From Pseudomonas sp. GM18 (lineage in GTDB: Bacteria; Pseudomonadota; Gammaproteobacteria; Pseudomonadales; Pseudomonadaceae): DNA of 64,000 bases. Position 1 is the first letter of the stretch; each line of letters starts with the position of its first letter. The notes below the pieces were generated by a model, which made no database searches, had not been told where the DNA came from, and saw only the letters and a program-made list of their open reading frames with translations. Positions 57,217 through 64,000 of the stretch are shown one piece after another. Location of the stretch: NCBI RefSeq assembly GCF_000282195.1, contig NZ_AKJT01000127.1, positions 1 to 64,000 on the forward strand, written 5' to 3'. The position numbers and the translations under genes were made by a program.

Positions 57217-57330
57217 ATGTCTTTTACATGTCCGATCGTTCGTCCTGTGCATGTCTGCGCCTACACCCGTATGCGCCGCGGCCAGCTTGAGTACGTGTGC
57301 AAACACTGCCGCAGTATGCCTAACCGTTAA
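57217..57330 (+). CDS. Possible 37-aa cysteine-containing small protein
   Basis: 37 residues with cysteines at 5, 14, 28 and 31 (VCKHC), a possible zinc site: MSFTCPIVRPVHVCAYTRMR then RGQLEYVCKHCRSMPNR. TTGGAG lies before the ATG and a strong hairpin follows the stop. I think short proteins of this pattern occur in Pseudomonas mobile regions, but I cannot name one. Confidence 0.6.
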   Translation: MSFTCPIVRPVHVCAYTRMRRGQLEYVCKHCRSMPNR

Positions 57331-57337
57331 TTGCGGG

Positions 57338-57365
57338 CCGCCCTCCTCCAGGGGGGGGCGGTTTT
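57338..57365 (+). terminator. Terminator-like hairpin
   Basis: CCGCCC and GGGCGG flank a 12-base loop, followed by TTTTACCC, just after the 37-aa ORF. Confidence 0.65.
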
Positions 57366-57391
57366 ACCCTAAATAAAGAGACATCTTACGT

Positions 57392-57994
57392 ATGCACATG
57401 ACTTCACTTCAGGAATTGCATCGCAACATGATTGCAATTCGTACCGATATGCAACAGTTCCAAATCGCTATGGGGGCGGCGAGCTTTGATTGCCTCTTTT
57501 CCACCCGAGACGCTCCCTTCGTTCTTACGCTAACCTCCAGGGGCAACGCCCCAAAATTCTTCAGATTTGATGTCCTGCCTGGATATCGGATCAAGGACTA
57601 CCTGGGAGAGATGTATGGCCCACTTCTCGAAGTATTGAGAGTAAACGGCACGAGTGGGCAGCCTTTATCACCGAAACCATTCTTGGATCAACTCAACAAA
57701 GCCATACCGACACATGCAGATCTGCGGAACCACCCAGCTCCATCCGAGATCATCAGACTCAGGCCTGACATTGTTGAAGATCGGGATCGCCCGTTTTTTG
57801 ATAGCTGGATTTACTGGGATCAAACCGTTTCCAGTCCCCGAGGACCTAGCACTCAGAATCTCCAAAAAACTCGTTTGATGCTTGGCACGGATGCAGAGCG
57901 ACATAGTATCGAGACAAGGGCATCCTCGAAGTGGAGCGCGGTCGACCTCGGACGTAACTGGGGATCAATTTCGCGAAAAGCGGTCACTGTGTAA
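57392..57994 (+). CDS. DUF6037-like hypothetical protein (prophage cargo)
   Basis: 200 aa. The stretch FDCLFSTRDAPFVLTLTSRGNAPKFFRFDVLPGYRIKDYLGEMYGPLLEVL resembles what I recall of DUF6037 proteins; I could not check this. No signal peptide or membrane helix is present. The gene is convergent with the spanin gene and overlaps it by 11 bases. It lies between lysis genes and the tRNA, the usual place for accessory moron genes. Function unknown. Confidence 0.62.
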   Translation: MHMTSLQELHRNMIAIRTDMQQFQIAMGAASFDCLFSTRDAPFVLTLTSRGNAPKFFRFDVLPGYRIKDYLGEMYGPLLEVLRVNGTSGQPLSPKPFLDQLNKAIPTHADLRNHPAPSEIIRLRPDIVEDRDRPFFDSWIYWDQTVSSPRGPSTQNLQKTRLMLGTDAERHSIETRASSKWSAVDLGRNWGSISRKAVTV

Positions 57995-58490
57995 TAACCC
58001 GGACGTATGCTTGACAGGCGGCCAGGGCAATCAATCCTTGGTCGCCGGCGTCGGTGATTCCGATAATTCGTTGAGCATGCGCCGGGTCAAGTCGGGCACG
58101 CGCTCTTCCATGAACCATGCCGCCGGCTTCGGTACCGGCTGACACTGAGCAGCCACCGGCTGAATCCTCGGCAAGGAGGACTGACAGCCGCAAATCAGAA
58201 GTGGCAAGGCGATCGCGTAAACGAGCCTGGTCTTTTTGTGCATTGGTCAAAGCCTCATGGTGGGTTTGATCACTGGCGGAAAGTCGCTGCTCGAGCGCAA
58301 GACGCTTGTCCTGATCGGCCCGGACTTGGGCGGCAGCAGCATTGCTGATAGCGGTTAGATCGTCCTTGTGCAGCCCAGACTGTTCGGCGAGTTGCTTTCC
58401 GTAGCGCCAGTCCTGGACCTGCCATACGCCACCGGCGGTGATCAGCAGTAGCACCAGCACCCCGACCAACTTCCACACTGCGGTACTCAT
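57984..58490 (-). CDS. Rz-like inner-membrane spanin
   Basis: 168 aa. One N-terminal membrane anchor (WKLVGVLVLLLITAGGVWQVQDW) is followed by a long periplasmic coiled coil (ALEQRLSASDQTHHEALTNAQKDQARLRDRLATSDLRLSVLL). This is the i-spanin architecture that disrupts the outer membrane during phage lysis. Its partner Rz1 is nested in another frame. It starts four bases inside the endolysin gene end. Confidence 0.85.
   Translation of the reverse strand: MSTAVWKLVGVLVLLLITAGGVWQVQDWRYGKQLAEQSGLHKDDLTAISNAAAAQVRADQDKRLALEQRLSASDQTHHEALTNAQKDQARLRDRLATSDLRLSVLLAEDSAGGCSVSAGTEAGGMVHGRARARLDPAHAQRIIGITDAGDQGLIALAACQAYVRVITQ
58031..58243 (-). CDS. Rz1-like outer-membrane lipoprotein spanin, nested in Rz
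   Basis: 70 aa wholly inside the Rz gene in another frame. A lipoprotein signal (MHKKTRLVYAIALPLLICGC, lipobox LICGC) is followed by a proline-containing mature part (VPKPAAWF). It forms the o-spanin half of the complex. Overlapping Rz/Rz1 genes are a classic phage feature, so this ORF is real and not a shadow. Confidence 0.82.
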   Translation of the reverse strand: MHKKTRLVYAIALPLLICGCQSSLPRIQPVAAQCQPVPKPAAWFMEERVPDLTRRMLNELSESPTPATKD

Positions 58491-58912
58491 GGCACATCCT
58501 TGAAGAAGACGTGATGACCAAGCATCAGCGTCTGTTTCGCTCCCACAGCCCAGGCTGGAGCTTTCGGCATAGTGGTCGCGTAGTAGTGCGTGGCGCCTCC
58601 GGTTGGATCTAGCTCGGTACCGGACATGACCAGGTCAGCAGCTTTCTGCGCTTGGGCGAGCTGCCCGGCCGGGATCGGCTTCGCGCCGCTGAGGAAGGCA
58701 AAGTTCGGGTCGTTCGAGTTCCAGCAGCTGAACTGGTAAGGCTTCAGGCACACACCGGCATAGCCTTCCCCCCACCACGACTTCGCCTTGCCATCGTTTA
58801 CACGGTTGCGAATGGTCCAGGCCACGGCGATCTGACCGGTCAGGCTTTCGCTTCGCGCCTCACCCCAGAGGGTTCGGGCGAGGATGTCGCGGTCTTTTTC
58901 GATTGCAGTCAT
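58487..58912 (-). CDS. SleB-type cell-wall hydrolase (endolysin)
   Basis: 141 aa from the ATG at 58912. DILARTLWGEARSESLTGQIAVAWTIRNRV is the signature of SleB-family lytic enzymes with a catalytic glutamate, followed by a C-terminal motif GATHYYATTMPKAPAWA. It is probably the phage endolysin that opens peptidoglycan; a holin is not clearly seen here. It overlaps Rz by four bases. Confidence 0.85.
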   Translation of the reverse strand: MTAIEKDRDILARTLWGEARSESLTGQIAVAWTIRNRVNDGKAKSWWGEGYAGVCLKPYQFSCWNSNDPNFAFLSGAKPIPAGQLAQAQKAADLVMSGTELDPTGGATHYYATTMPKAPAWAVGAKQTLMLGHHVFFKDVP

Positions 58913-58926
58913 CACTTTTCTCCAGG

Positions 58927-58953
58927 CAAAAAAATGCCCGCTCATTGGCGGGC
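58927..58953 (-). terminator. Terminator between tail and lysis genes
   Basis: On the minus strand, GCCCGC and GCGGGC form a hairpin followed by ATTTTTTTG. It separates the tail-fibre operon from the lysis genes, so lysis genes likely have their own promoter or rely on readthrough. Confidence 0.8.
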
Positions 58954-58972
58954 CGGCGTTACACAATGAGAA

Positions 58973-59380
58973 TCAGGCCGGAGTGGACGGCCAAGTTGGT
59001 GAATTCAGCGTGAGATCCATGCGATTCACCGCTACTCGGTATTGCTTCCAGCTTTGAAGCTGGGCGGTTTCATTTGACGTTGCGCTACCAAGATCGACAG
59101 CATCCTGCAGCGGAGCAATGCTTAGAGCAGCTTGAGCGAGCAGGTAGTTTTTGATCGAGGTGTTCGTCGCAAGAATCTCGGCCGGCGAGGGAGCCGGAAC
59201 CGGCTCAGGTTCTGGCTGAGTAAATACGCCATCGGCATAGGTCCAGCCAATGCTTGCCCCGCCCAACTCGACTGCCATGTAGCCATCTGGAGGACTCCAG
59301 CCTGAGTTCTCGTCACCACTCCAGAGGATCGTGTTCTCTACAATCCAGGTTCCCACATTGATAACTGCATAATCGTTCAT
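58973..59380 (-). CDS. Tail-fibre assembly-like protein
   Basis: 135 aa from the ATG at 59380. N-terminal half has short beta-like segments (VINVGTWIVENTILWSGDE, YMAVELGGASIGWTYADGVFTQPEPEP) and a proline/glutamate linker, as in phage tail-fibre assembly chaperones; the C-terminal helix carries NSPTWPSTPA. It lies directly after the fibre gene, with the longer start overlapping the fibre stop. Confidence 0.78.
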   Translation of the reverse strand: MNDYAVINVGTWIVENTILWSGDENSGWSPPDGYMAVELGGASIGWTYADGVFTQPEPEPVPAPSPAEILATNTSIKNYLLAQAALSIAPLQDAVDLGSATSNETAQLQSWKQYRVAVNRMDLTLNSPTWPSTPA

Positions 59381-59385
59381 GCTGA

Positions 59386-60606
59386 TCACCATTCAATAAC
59401 TACCAGGCCTGGAGCGCCGGCACCGCCAACATTACCGGATGAGGTTGCGGATCCTGCATATGCGCCGGACGCGCCAGACCCACCTGAGCCATACCCACCA
59501 CCAGCGACGCCAGCCAAGCTGTTGTTTGGCAACCCACGTCTTCCAGCCCCGCCGCCGCCAAATGGGCACGAAGCGCCCATTCCACTGGTGGATGTGATTG
59601 CGGTTGTGCAATCTGGTCCGTCTGACCCTTGCGGATAACCGGATCCTCCAGCCCCACCGGCGTAAGAAGAGCTGAATGGACCAGCTCCGCCGGCCGCCCC
59701 CCCGCCACCGCCTGTAAGCGTCACCAGCGCCCCAACTAACGTAGCGCCACCGGCCCCACCACTTCCCGCAATTGCAGCGCCTGTGCCGCCACTACCGATT
59801 GTGATGGCGATAACTTGTCCTGGTGTTACGGCGTATGCCTGTCGGATGATTGATTGACCCGCTCCGCCGCCACCGCCACCAGCCGAAATGTTACCTGTTG
59901 CACCAATGTTAAAAGTGCCGCCACCACCCCCGCCTCCTGCGCACCCGCTCACGTAAATCTGAGTGACGCCAGCCGGTACAGTGAACGACCCGCTCGACGT
60001 GAAGCGAGAAAGCCCCTTAAGCCCGCCGAAAAGCTGTCCAAATTGAACAGCCTGCTGGCTCTTGGTAGCTGGGGCCACTTGCTGAGGTGCCCCTGTGCAG
60101 AACAGCAGCACATAGGAGCCGCCACCGACCGAGGCATTCCACTGGATCCAGGCAATTCCGTTGGCGATGATTTCATTGCCCTGAAGCGCAGAATGAGCGC
60201 CGCCGACGAGCGCCACCGTGCCGAGACCATCGTTGATGGTGCAAGCCCCGGGGTTCGCATTGGCGGCCTTGAAGCGGATTGGCGTGCTTTCGTTACGAAC
60301 GGTTATGGCTGGCGTGAAATTGCAGACGTAGGCACCAGCAGCCCCCGTATCTGTCGCGTATTCGCCCTGGCTTGCTGCATCCCGCAGGGGGGCATCCAGC
60401 GGCCCCATGTCGAGCCATGCGGAGTTGGCACTGTTTCGCTGTTTAAGCCGACCAGTACCTGTATCCCCCCATACCTGGCACGGAAAGGTCGGGCTTGGCG
60501 CCGACGCTCCGCTGCTCTGCGATGCAAGTGCCTGCAATGCAGCATTCGCATCGTTTCGGAACACCAGCCCCGACGCATTATCCAGCGTCATATCATGTTG
60601 CGACAT
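59386..60606 (-). CDS. Phage tail-fibre protein with glycine-rich tip
   Basis: 406 aa. The N-terminus (MSQHDMTLDNASGLVFRNDANAALQALASQ) is of the kind that attaches fibres to tails; the C-terminal 180 residues are strongly glycine-rich (GGXGG repeats, VTGGGGG, GAGGSGYPQG) after SGSFTVPAGVTQIYVSG. Such polyglycine domains form receptor-binding tips. It follows the tail J gene after a short gap. It is the likely host-range determinant. Confidence 0.88.
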   Translation of the reverse strand: MSQHDMTLDNASGLVFRNDANAALQALASQSSGASAPSPTFPCQVWGDTGTGRLKQRNSANSAWLDMGPLDAPLRDAASQGEYATDTGAAGAYVCNFTPAITVRNESTPIRFKAANANPGACTINDGLGTVALVGGAHSALQGNEIIANGIAWIQWNASVGGGSYVLLFCTGAPQQVAPATKSQQAVQFGQLFGGLKGLSRFTSSGSFTVPAGVTQIYVSGCAGGGGGGGTFNIGATGNISAGGGGGGAGQSIIRQAYAVTPGQVIAITIGSGGTGAAIAGSGGAGGATLVGALVTLTGGGGGAAGGAGPFSSSYAGGAGGSGYPQGSDGPDCTTAITSTSGMGASCPFGGGGAGRRGLPNNSLAGVAGGGYGSGGSGASGAYAGSATSSGNVGGAGAPGLVVIEW

Positions 60607-60609
60607 AAG

Positions 60610-63600
60610 TCAGTATCCCTTTGAGATGTAGTCAATCGAGCGGCCTGACTGGGCGACCCCACTGGAATTGCGGATGAACACCGTGAAGCCCGTTGCGGTC
60701 TTGGCGGACACATCGAAGTAGTCACCTGGTAACAGGCTTTGAGCGGTCAGGCTGACGGCTGGAGATGCATTGAATGGCGGCGTGTATGTGATGGTCAGGC
60801 CGCCAGCTGGAACCGGAATGTCATTCCCGCTCTCAATGCGATCAGGCATGTCGATCACCACTTCCAGCTTGGTGACGTCGATCCAGTTCGTGGTCAACTG
60901 CACAGATCCGCGCAGCTGAAAGTCGAACTGCCGGGCGCGATAGTCGCCGACCACGAAGGGCTTCCAAGCCGACCACACTGCAGGCGATACGTCCGATGTC
61001 CGCACCCACAGCGATAGCGAAGCACCGTTTGGTGGATCGCCATCAATGCCAATCAACGAATCGAAGTCCACGACTGTGTCTATGTAGGTGCCGTCGTCAT
61101 ACAGCGCCGCCTCGACGTCCGCCGTCAGGCGGCAGTCATAGACATAGCCGAGGTCAGTTGGTGCGATAAAGCTGTAAGTCGACGACAGCGTCGACCCGCC
61201 GAACTTGTCGAACTCGCCGAGCAATGCATCGATGTTTGTTACATCATCGACAAGGCCAGCGCCGGTCATCTTCAGCACACCACCGGCAGCCGCTGCATTG
61301 AACGTGACACCAGTGAACGCAGGCGACTCGGCAATGACCACAACCACGTTGGTTGGCAACGGCACCTGAGCATCCGACCAGACCTCTGTCACCGGACCAC
61401 CGACTCCAGAGGAGTCCACCGCGCGGGCGAGGTACTTCCCTGGCAGCAACGAGACCACGGATGAAGTCGAGCGCCCCGCCACTTCGGTCAGCGGCAAGGC
61501 CGCATCCCAGTTCGACGAGGTGTTGCGCGAGTGCCTGATGTTGATACTGCCGCCCAGCTTCACATCCAACTCAGGAGCAGGCTCCCAAGCCAGCGTGGCG
61601 ACGCTGTTGATCACGTCCAGCCGCAACCCAATCAGTGCAGAGGGTGGCGCCAGTAGCGCCTGCGCAGAGTAGGTCTGAAGAGAGGCTTTACCGGATAGCC
61701 CAAGTACCGACTTGGGCGTAACGCGAACCGACCACAGACCAGAAGACGCCGAATCAAAATCAATAGTTGGTGTCGCGATCTCTGCCACGTACTCCCAGTT
61801 GCCACCAGGCTTCATGACTTCGACCTGATAGCGCATGGCGCGCGCCGGCGGCGTCCAGCTGACCGTCAATCTGGCGGCCGCCAGCCCGGTACCAGTGTCG
61901 TACAGCGACTCCGCAAACGTCAGTTGACCAACCGCTTCAGGCTTGCCGAGGTTGACGATGCTCGTCGGGTTATCAACATCCGGCGTGCCGAATTCAATCT
62001 CGTCGAATTTGTCCGGATCGAAAGCCACGGCGCTGATTGCATAGGTCCCGTCGTCGCCTTCACTGATGCCGATGACACGAAACTTCTGTGTCTCCAGTGA
62101 CGGAGTCGAAAAGATCCATGGAGCGGAAGCCAGTGGAGCGGAAGCCAGCGGCGGCGATACAGTGATCGATGTCGCACCGGCCCCCACGGTGACGGCAGCA
62201 CTCGCATACGTACCGTTGGGCATCACAACGCCGACCAAGCCCGCCCCGGCCAGGCCGATGGGTGCGTCAAGCAGCAACAACGAAGCGGTGCTGCCAGCCA
62301 GAAGCCGGCCACCGTTACGGGCGCCGGCTCTGTTGGCATCCGCGATGTCGATGATGTCGCCCGGCAGCGGGATCGCACCATCGGCACCGACGGCAAACGT
62401 GACCGCCTCGCTTTCGGCATACAGCAGCCAGCGGCCCAAGCGACGAGCCTGGCCACGAGATGTGCAGCCGATGGCCACTACGTCGCTTTGCTGGATGCGC
62501 GACCACTTCGCGATCAGGTCGGGGCGTTCAACAATCTCGACTGACTGCTTGTACTGCTGCAGCGGATCATTCCAGGTGACGGCCGCGACGTTGTAGCGCT
62601 GGTCAGAGGCAACAGACTGGTAGCTGAACTCACCGCCGACCACGTTCGAGTTGTTGAACAGATATCGGCTTGAGCGCGGGGCATCCTGTACCGCAGTCAG
62701 CGTTCCGCCAGCCCAGAAACAAATGGACCGGAAGACCGACACCATGTCGTTGACCAGCTTCCAGGCATCCTGCTGGACAGTCAGCGCTATGTTGCAGCTA
62801 AACCGTGGCTCAAGGCCGCCGTACCCGTCGGGCACCAATGCATCACAATACTGTGCGATGGCATAGAGCGCGTATTTGTCGATGAGCGTGGAATCAAGCA
62901 GCCCGCCAAGCCCATAGCGGGTGTTGGTGAGCATGTCGTACCAAACCCACGCCGGATTGTCCGTCCACGCGCGTTGGAACGATCCATCCCACGATCCCGT
63001 GTAAATACGGGTGTTGGGATCGTAGTTGCTCGGGATCAGCACTTTCATTCCACCGACCATGAAAGCCATGCGCGGAATGCTGGAAAACTGCTGAGCATCA
63101 ATCGAAACGCCGACGAGAGCAGTATTCGGGTAACGCAGCCTTTCGTCCCAGAGCAGGGTGAAGCTGTCGAAAAAAGTGCGATTCTGGATGGCTGCGCTGG
63201 TGGCGTCGATAGTCAGCCGGGTAAGTCGGATGTACCGCGGCAGACCGCCAGATGGCGGCAAGCGCAGATAATATGAGCACTGCGTGCGGCTCATCGTCTT
63301 GCCGCTGATGGTGATGTCGTCGCACATCCCAAACCAGGCGCCTGCACCGAGCTTGCCCTCGACGCGGAACGCCGCGCTGGAACCGTTGGTATCGCCGTTC
63401 TGAATGTTCTGTTCTGAAAGTTGCGGAACGCTGACAGTGATCCGCACCGCATCGACATCTGTATCCGTAATCGCTCTCTCCAGCGCGACGTTGAACTTCA
63501 TCTCAACGCCAACCGACTGCTCAGCCTCAAGCCCGGTAATGGGCAGATAGGACTGCCACTGGGTGCCGATACGGGAATCAACACTGACGTCGGAAAAGTT

Positions 63601-63816
63601 GTAACTGCCGTCAGCGTTTTGCAACGGGACGTCATCAAAGAAGATGCCCTGTAGCCCACCGAGATAGCCCAGGATCTCCCCTTCGCAAATTGCGTGCAGC
63701 ACTCGCACATGCTGACGCGAGCGAAGGCTATCCGGGGCCTCAACGGCGGAACGCGCAGATCCACCGCCACCACCTTTCCCGCCACCACCGCCGCTACCGG
63801 TAATCAATTCGCTCAT
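60610..63816 (-). CDS. Phage tail tip protein J (host specificity)
   Basis: 1068 aa, the size of lambda J-like proteins. N-terminal glycine-rich GSGGGGGKGGGGGS, then SLRSRQHVRVLHAICEGEILGYLGGLQGIFFDDVPL, the typical J start; the middle has fibronectin-like and phage-tip repeats (SWTPPARAMRYQVEV). The C-terminus is likely the adhesin. Its ATG overlaps the stop of the tail I gene by four bases. It controls which host the phage binds and signals DNA release. Confidence 0.93.
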   Translation of the reverse strand: MSELITGSGGGGGKGGGGGSARSAVEAPDSLRSRQHVRVLHAICEGEILGYLGGLQGIFFDDVPLQNADGSYNFSDVSVDSRIGTQWQSYLPITGLEAEQSVGVEMKFNVALERAITDTDVDAVRITVSVPQLSEQNIQNGDTNGSSAAFRVEGKLGAGAWFGMCDDITISGKTMSRTQCSYYLRLPPSGGLPRYIRLTRLTIDATSAAIQNRTFFDSFTLLWDERLRYPNTALVGVSIDAQQFSSIPRMAFMVGGMKVLIPSNYDPNTRIYTGSWDGSFQRAWTDNPAWVWYDMLTNTRYGLGGLLDSTLIDKYALYAIAQYCDALVPDGYGGLEPRFSCNIALTVQQDAWKLVNDMVSVFRSICFWAGGTLTAVQDAPRSSRYLFNNSNVVGGEFSYQSVASDQRYNVAAVTWNDPLQQYKQSVEIVERPDLIAKWSRIQQSDVVAIGCTSRGQARRLGRWLLYAESEAVTFAVGADGAIPLPGDIIDIADANRAGARNGGRLLAGSTASLLLLDAPIGLAGAGLVGVVMPNGTYASAAVTVGAGATSITVSPPLASAPLASAPWIFSTPSLETQKFRVIGISEGDDGTYAISAVAFDPDKFDEIEFGTPDVDNPTSIVNLGKPEAVGQLTFAESLYDTGTGLAAARLTVSWTPPARAMRYQVEVMKPGGNWEYVAEIATPTIDFDSASSGLWSVRVTPKSVLGLSGKASLQTYSAQALLAPPSALIGLRLDVINSVATLAWEPAPELDVKLGGSINIRHSRNTSSNWDAALPLTEVAGRSTSSVVSLLPGKYLARAVDSSGVGGPVTEVWSDAQVPLPTNVVVVIAESPAFTGVTFNAAAAGGVLKMTGAGLVDDVTNIDALLGEFDKFGGSTLSSTYSFIAPTDLGYVYDCRLTADVEAALYDDGTYIDTVVDFDSLIGIDGDPPNGASLSLWVRTSDVSPAVWSAWKPFVVGDYRARQFDFQLRGSVQLTTNWIDVTKLEVVIDMPDRIESGNDIPVPAGGLTITYTPPFNASPAVSLTAQSLLPGDYFDVSAKTATGFTVFIRNSSGVAQSGRSIDYISKGY

Positions 63817-64000
63817 GCGGGTATCGTCTCCGCCCAGGTGCCGATTGCTACAACGCTGGAACCGACCAGCATCTTTCCGTAGATGACAGGCACAGGAAGG
63901 CCCTGCTGCGTTGAGTTGAAGGCGCCGTTGAAGAGGTAGCTGGGCTTGTTTTCAGTGCCGGCTTGGTCTTCTTGATTGCCAGCTTTTGGCGTTGGAGACA
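63813..64000 (-). CDS. Phage tail assembly protein I, C-terminal part (partial)
   Basis: The last 60 or so codons, reading NKPSYLFNGAFNSTQQGLPV, then PVIYGKMLVGSSVVAIGTWAE and a stop that overlaps the J start (TGA inside ATGA). The pattern is the C-terminus of lambda gpI-like tail assembly proteins (SxLFNGxxNTxxQGxxVPVxYGxxxVGS). The start lies beyond the window edge. Confidence 0.82.
   Translation of the reverse strand, partial: SPTPKAGNQEDQAGTENKPSYLFNGAFNSTQQGLPVPVIYGKMLVGSSVVAIGTWAETIPA

Larger units (their letters stand above)
56735..57391. other. Low-density region with two tiny ORFs
   Basis: 657 bases between the ImmA gene and the DUF6037-like gene. Apart from the two plus-strand ORFs listed here and a terminator-like hairpin at 57338-57365, I see no gene. 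A 104-codon minus-strand ORF (56827-57141) lacks a ribosome binding site and overlaps the plus ORF; I do not accept it. Confidence 0.5.
55303..64000. mobile_element. Lambda-like prophage end beside tRNA-Ser (partial)
   Basis: From the tRNA rightward the window holds lysogenic-cargo-type genes, then lysis genes, tail-fibre genes, tail protein J and the end of tail protein I. The tail and lysis genes are all on the minus strand and read toward the tRNA, so this is the distal (fibre/lysis) end of the prophage. The remaining phage, including any integrase and the second attachment site, lies beyond position 64000. The left boundary at the tRNA is inferred. Confidence 0.85.

Overview
The window looks like a chromosome segment of a Pseudomonas of the fluorescens group. 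It is GC-rich, and the gene order and protein sequences (lexA2-imuA-imuB-dnaE2, cti beside metH, cysI plus DUF934, sohB, the cobalamin block with cbtBA) are typical of that genus. Several REP/REPIN palindromes sit between genes. Identities come from reading the sequence and recalled family features; no database search was run.

Layout. 1-3100: a polar amino-acid ABC importer on the minus strand, followed by the start of a RidA-type gene. 3400-5600: a thioredoxin-like protein, then a MerR regulator divergent from an Old Yellow Enzyme-type oxidoreductase across a textbook MerR promoter. 5791-17039: a vitamin B12 block. Two divergent cobalamin riboswitches lie back to back. One faces cobW-cobN-chlD (minus), with a phospholipase D-like gene trailing. 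The other faces cbtB-cbtA-cobE-cobM (plus). The chlD gene has a dnaX-like A AAA AAG slippery site followed by an 11-bp hairpin at the joint between its ATPase and VWA reading frames, so one gene probably makes two chelatase subunits by programmed -1 frameshifting.

17140-30560: conserved housekeeping genes: nfuA, cti, metH (itself B12-dependent), a DUF2970 protein, an orphan periplasmic binding protein, cysI/DUF934, sohB, a histidine phosphatase and an SCP2 protein. 30640-40402: an accessory stretch. It holds a hypothetical protein, a Tat-type amidohydrolase, an AT-rich orphan gene beside a decayed ABC ATPase, a hydrogenase-free HypX/HoxX homologue with a LysR gene, a desaturase-SRPBCC fusion translationally coupled to a strictosidine-synthase-like protein, and a YdcH-like protein. 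40612-54351: a hybrid sensor kinase, the LexA2-controlled mutagenesis cassette, a Dyp peroxidase, a GapN-like aldehyde dehydrogenase followed by a FUSC protein that seems to start with CTG, and an EamA exporter divergent from an Lrp/AsnC regulator.

54420-64000: a Bax-inhibitor-like protein, a tRNA-Ser(UGA) gene with its promoter, and then one end of a lambda-like prophage. Its structural genes (tail tip I and J, fibre, fibre assembly, endolysin, nested Rz/Rz1) run toward the tRNA. A small cargo region lies between lysis and tRNA: a 69-aa protein, an XRE/ImmA-IrrE pair, two tiny ORFs and a DUF6037-like gene. The prophage runs off the right edge and no integrase is visible.

No wholly new system can be claimed from sequence alone. 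The points that most deserve a second look are the chlD recoding site, the paired riboswitches, the orphan HypX, the desaturase/lactonase pair, the AT-rich orphan gene and the prophage cargo.
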